Shown here: piece after piece, positions 62,181 to 64,000 of the stretch
Numbering within the stretch: position 1 is the stretch's first letter
Layout of the letters: each line of letters starts with the position of its first letter
Origin: an uncultured Prevotellaceae bacterium
GTDB lineage: Bacteria > Bacteroidota > Bacteroidia > Bacteroidales > Bacteroidaceae
Direction: 5' to 3'
Length of the DNA stretch: 64,000 bases
Assembly: GCA_902774795.1 (NCBI GenBank)
Contig: CACYKA010000015.1
Coordinates: forward strand, 1 to 64,000
The notes under the pieces: generated by a model
The model's input: the letters and a program-made list of their open reading frames with translations, nothing else
Databases searched by the model: none
Told to the model about the DNA's origin: nothing
Made by a program: the position numbers and the translations under genes

Positions 62181-63632
62181 ATGAATTCTGTTACCACAAA
62201 CAAGATGACAAATTACCGTTGGGTGATTTGTGCCATGTTGTTTCTTGCCACAACGGTAAACTACATGGACCGTCAGGTACTATCCCTGACTTGGAAAGAT
62301 TTTATCGCTATTGACTTCCACTGGAATGACAACGATTATGGTACTATTACAGCCATTTTCTCGTTATTCTACGCATTCATCTCGCTCTTTGCCGGCAGGT
62401 TTATCGACTGGATGGGTACAAAGTCTGGTTACATCTGGGCTATCGTTGTCTGGAGTCTTGGTGCTTGTATGCATGCAGGCTGCGGATGGGTAACCATGTA
62501 TGTTGAGAATATCGGTAGTATTGAAGAACTGCGTAGCATTGCCGCTGGTTCTCAAGCAGCTATTGCTGTCAGCACACTCAGCGTATGGTTGTTCCTTGCT
62601 TGTCGTATCGTACTTGCTGTCGGTGAGTCAGGCAACTTCCCTGCTGCCATCAAAGTTACAGCAGAGTACTTCCCAAAGAAAGACCGTGCTCTGGCAACCT
62701 CTATTTTCAATGCCGGTGCTTCAGTAGGTGCGCTTGCAGCACCACTTACAATTCCTGTTCTTGCAGAACACATGGGATGGGAAATGTCATTCATCATCAT
62801 CGGTGGTATCGGCTTTATCTGGGCTGGCCTGTGGCTGTTCCTGTATGACAAGCCTTCAAAGAGCAAGTTCGTCAACGAGGCAGAACTTTCTTACATTGCA
62901 CAAGACGAGACTGAGGAAAAAGCTGAACAGACAGAAACTACAGTCAATGAGCCAACATTATCATTCCTGGAGTGCTTCACATATCGTCAGACATGGGCAT
63001 TCATCGTTGGAAAGTTGATGACTGACGGCGTATGGTGGTTCTATCTGTTCTGGGCACCCGCATACTTCTCAGAGTTAGGATATCCTTCTTCTTCAGGCAT
63101 GGGACAGGCTCTCATATTCGTACTGTATCTGATAGTAACAGTCCTCTCCATATATGGTGGTTATCTGCCAAAGCTCTTTGTTGAGAAACTGGGACAGAAT
63201 CCATATGCTGGCCGCATGAGGGCAATGCTTATCTTTGCTTTCTTCCCACTCTTTGCTATGTTTGCACAGCCCCTTGCACACATCAGCCCTTGGATACCTT
63301 GTATTATCATCGGTTTGGCTGGTGCAGGCCATCAGGCATGGTCAGCGAACCTCTACTCTACTATCGGTGATATGTTCCCAAAGAGTGCAATTGCAACTAT
63401 AACAGGTATTGGCACCATGTTTGGCGGCCTTTGCTCTTTCGCTATCAACAAAGGTTCCGGCATGCTGTTCACCTATGCAGACGGCTTAGGTGATGCATTC
63501 TCATTCTTTGGCCAGACAGGCAAGCCTGCAGGTTACATGATAGTCTTCTGCTACTGCGCTGTAGCATACCTTATTGGATGGGTAATCATGAAGACTCTCG
63601 TACCTAAGTACAAGCCTATCGTATTAGACTGA
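62181..63632 (+). CDS. MFS hexuronate transporter (ExuT/ACS family)
   Basis: 483 residues with twelve membrane helices. NYRWVICAMLFLATTVNYMDRQVLSLTW is split over helix 1 and the motif before helix 2, as in ACS-family sugar acid porters; GRFIDWMGTKSG is the helix 2-3 loop motif. It probably imports galacturonate or unsaturated products from pectin. Start at 62181, because the frame to 62136 crosses the -7 promoter. It neighbours the PL11 lyase and the PfkB kinase, giving a degrade-import-phosphorylate set. Confidence 0.9.
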   Translation: MNSVTTNKMTNYRWVICAMLFLATTVNYMDRQVLSLTWKDFIAIDFHWNDNDYGTITAIFSLFYAFISLFAGRFIDWMGTKSGYIWAIVVWSLGACMHAGCGWVTMYVENIGSIEELRSIAAGSQAAIAVSTLSVWLFLACRIVLAVGESGNFPAAIKVTAEYFPKKDRALATSIFNAGASVGALAAPLTIPVLAEHMGWEMSFIIIGGIGFIWAGLWLFLYDKPSKSKFVNEAELSYIAQDETEEKAEQTETTVNEPTLSFLECFTYRQTWAFIVGKLMTDGVWWFYLFWAPAYFSELGYPSSSGMGQALIFVLYLIVTVLSIYGGYLPKLFVEKLGQNPYAGRMRAMLIFAFFPLFAMFAQPLAHISPWIPCIIIGLAGAGHQAWSANLYSTIGDMFPKSAIATITGIGTMFGGLCSFAINKGSGMLFTYADGLGDAFSFFGQTGKPAGYMIVFCYCAVAYLIGWVIMKTLVPKYKPIVLD

Positions 63633-63634
63633 TT

Positions 63635-64000
63635 TTACGGCATAAAACCTTTGGGGACGTAGTTCTCCAAAGATTGACATACAACGGAGGAGAACTTCTG
63701 TCCTGAGGCAATAAACCTCGTAAAGGCAGCAAGTTCTTCTTCTTTCTTTATGCCACCCAATGATGATGCTCCTTCTTTGAACACGGCATAACAGAATCCA
63801 GCATTAAAGTTGTCCCCTGCCCCGATAGTACTTACGGTCTCAATCTGTTTCACAGGGAAAGAAGCCTTCACCTCTGGCGTACGCAGTTCTATTGGCTTGC
63901 TGGCATTGGTATAAATGAAATAAGGACAATACTCCCTTACAATGCAATAAGCCTCATCACAAGTCTTCGCTCCGAAAAGAACGTCGAAGTCTTCGCTTGA
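63635..64000 (-). CDS. PfkB-family sugar kinase, C-terminal part (runs off the window)
   Basis: The frame is open to the window edge; about 121 residues are visible. The catalytic GAGDNFNAGF motif (Asp base and anion hole) identifies the ribokinase/PfkB family. A GTG at 63871 is internal. The tail ends VCQSLENYVPKGFMP. A 2-keto-3-deoxygluconate kinase or fructokinase would fit the pectin context, but the substrate cannot be read from this part. It ends two bases from the convergent transporter stop. Confidence 0.85.
   Translation of the reverse strand, partial: SSEDFDVLFGAKTCDEAYCIVREYCPYFIYTNASKPIELRTPEVKASFPVKQIETVSTIGAGDNFNAGFCYAVFKEGASSLGGIKKEEELAAFTRFIASGQKFSSVVCQSLENYVPKGFMP

Noticed and set aside
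1..64000. tRNA or rRNA genes
   Set aside because: No tRNA-like clover with conserved GTTCGA/CCA context and no rRNA segment was found by eye; a covariance search would be the proper test.

Overview
The window looks like a chromosomal segment of a Bacteroidales bacterium, most likely Prevotellaceae. Support comes from family knowledge applied to what is visible: a type III glutamine synthetase, the LL-diaminopimelate aminotransferase lysine route, the gene order DUF1599 / DoxX-like BT_3928 family / tpiA / SPOR protein, a PL11 pectin lyase, and promoters of the Bacteroidetes form TTTG-N20-TAnnTTTG. I saw no rRNA, tRNA or CRISPR array.

Layout. 1-0.65 kb: the tail of a DUF3987-like mobile-element protein. 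0.9-11.6 kb, minus strand: gltB-gltD-dapF-dapL, then glnN with its own promoter. 11.9-21.5 kb, plus strand, divergent from gltB: amtB-pyrG-purF-asnB and a carA-carB fusion ending in a strong terminator. Together these form a nitrogen block of ammonium uptake, glutamine and glutamate synthesis, and glutamine-consuming amidotransferases. 21.5-24.4 kb, minus strand: a secreted DUF2264 protein, ispF and an acyltransferase. 24.5-28.3 kb, plus strand: a membrane sulfatase-fold phosphotransferase, an acyltransferase and a UbiA-type phosphoribosyltransferase. 28.3-30.4 kb: a ClpB without its N domain. 30.4-36.6 kb: a repeat-rich accessory stretch with a secreted protein, a two-gene unknown module and a HepT/MntA toxin-antitoxin pair. 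36.6-42.4 kb: a glycosyltransferase, then a TolC-HlyD-ABC permease export set without an ATPase. 42.5-56.0 kb: an exopolysaccharide locus (Wza/SLBB, nucleotide-sugar dehydrogenase, Wzz, Wzy, Wzx, a glycoside-hydrolase-like protein, five glycosyltransferases). 56.2-60.0 kb: a housekeeping run to exodeoxyribonuclease III. 59.9-64 kb: pectin use (PL11 lyase, hexuronate MFS transporter, PfkB kinase).

The most unusual signal is a class of short tandem arrays with a 7-nt period in which every unit carries a stop codon. At five gene ends the gene's own stop is one member of the array, so TAA, TGA or TAG recurs at exactly +7, +14 and so on and closes all three frames. The same kind of array also lies inside genes, in the orientation whose sense strand has no stop in frame, as in-frame peptide inserts. 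A nearly identical SSLFTLHSSL-type insert occurs in GltB, PyrG, AsnB and CarA, and a related tract bridges CarA to CarB. The CarB part stops at the end of its first synthetase half. A second theme is a set of cloverleaf-like inverted-repeat elements in the intergenic regions, with conserved architecture but diverged sequence.
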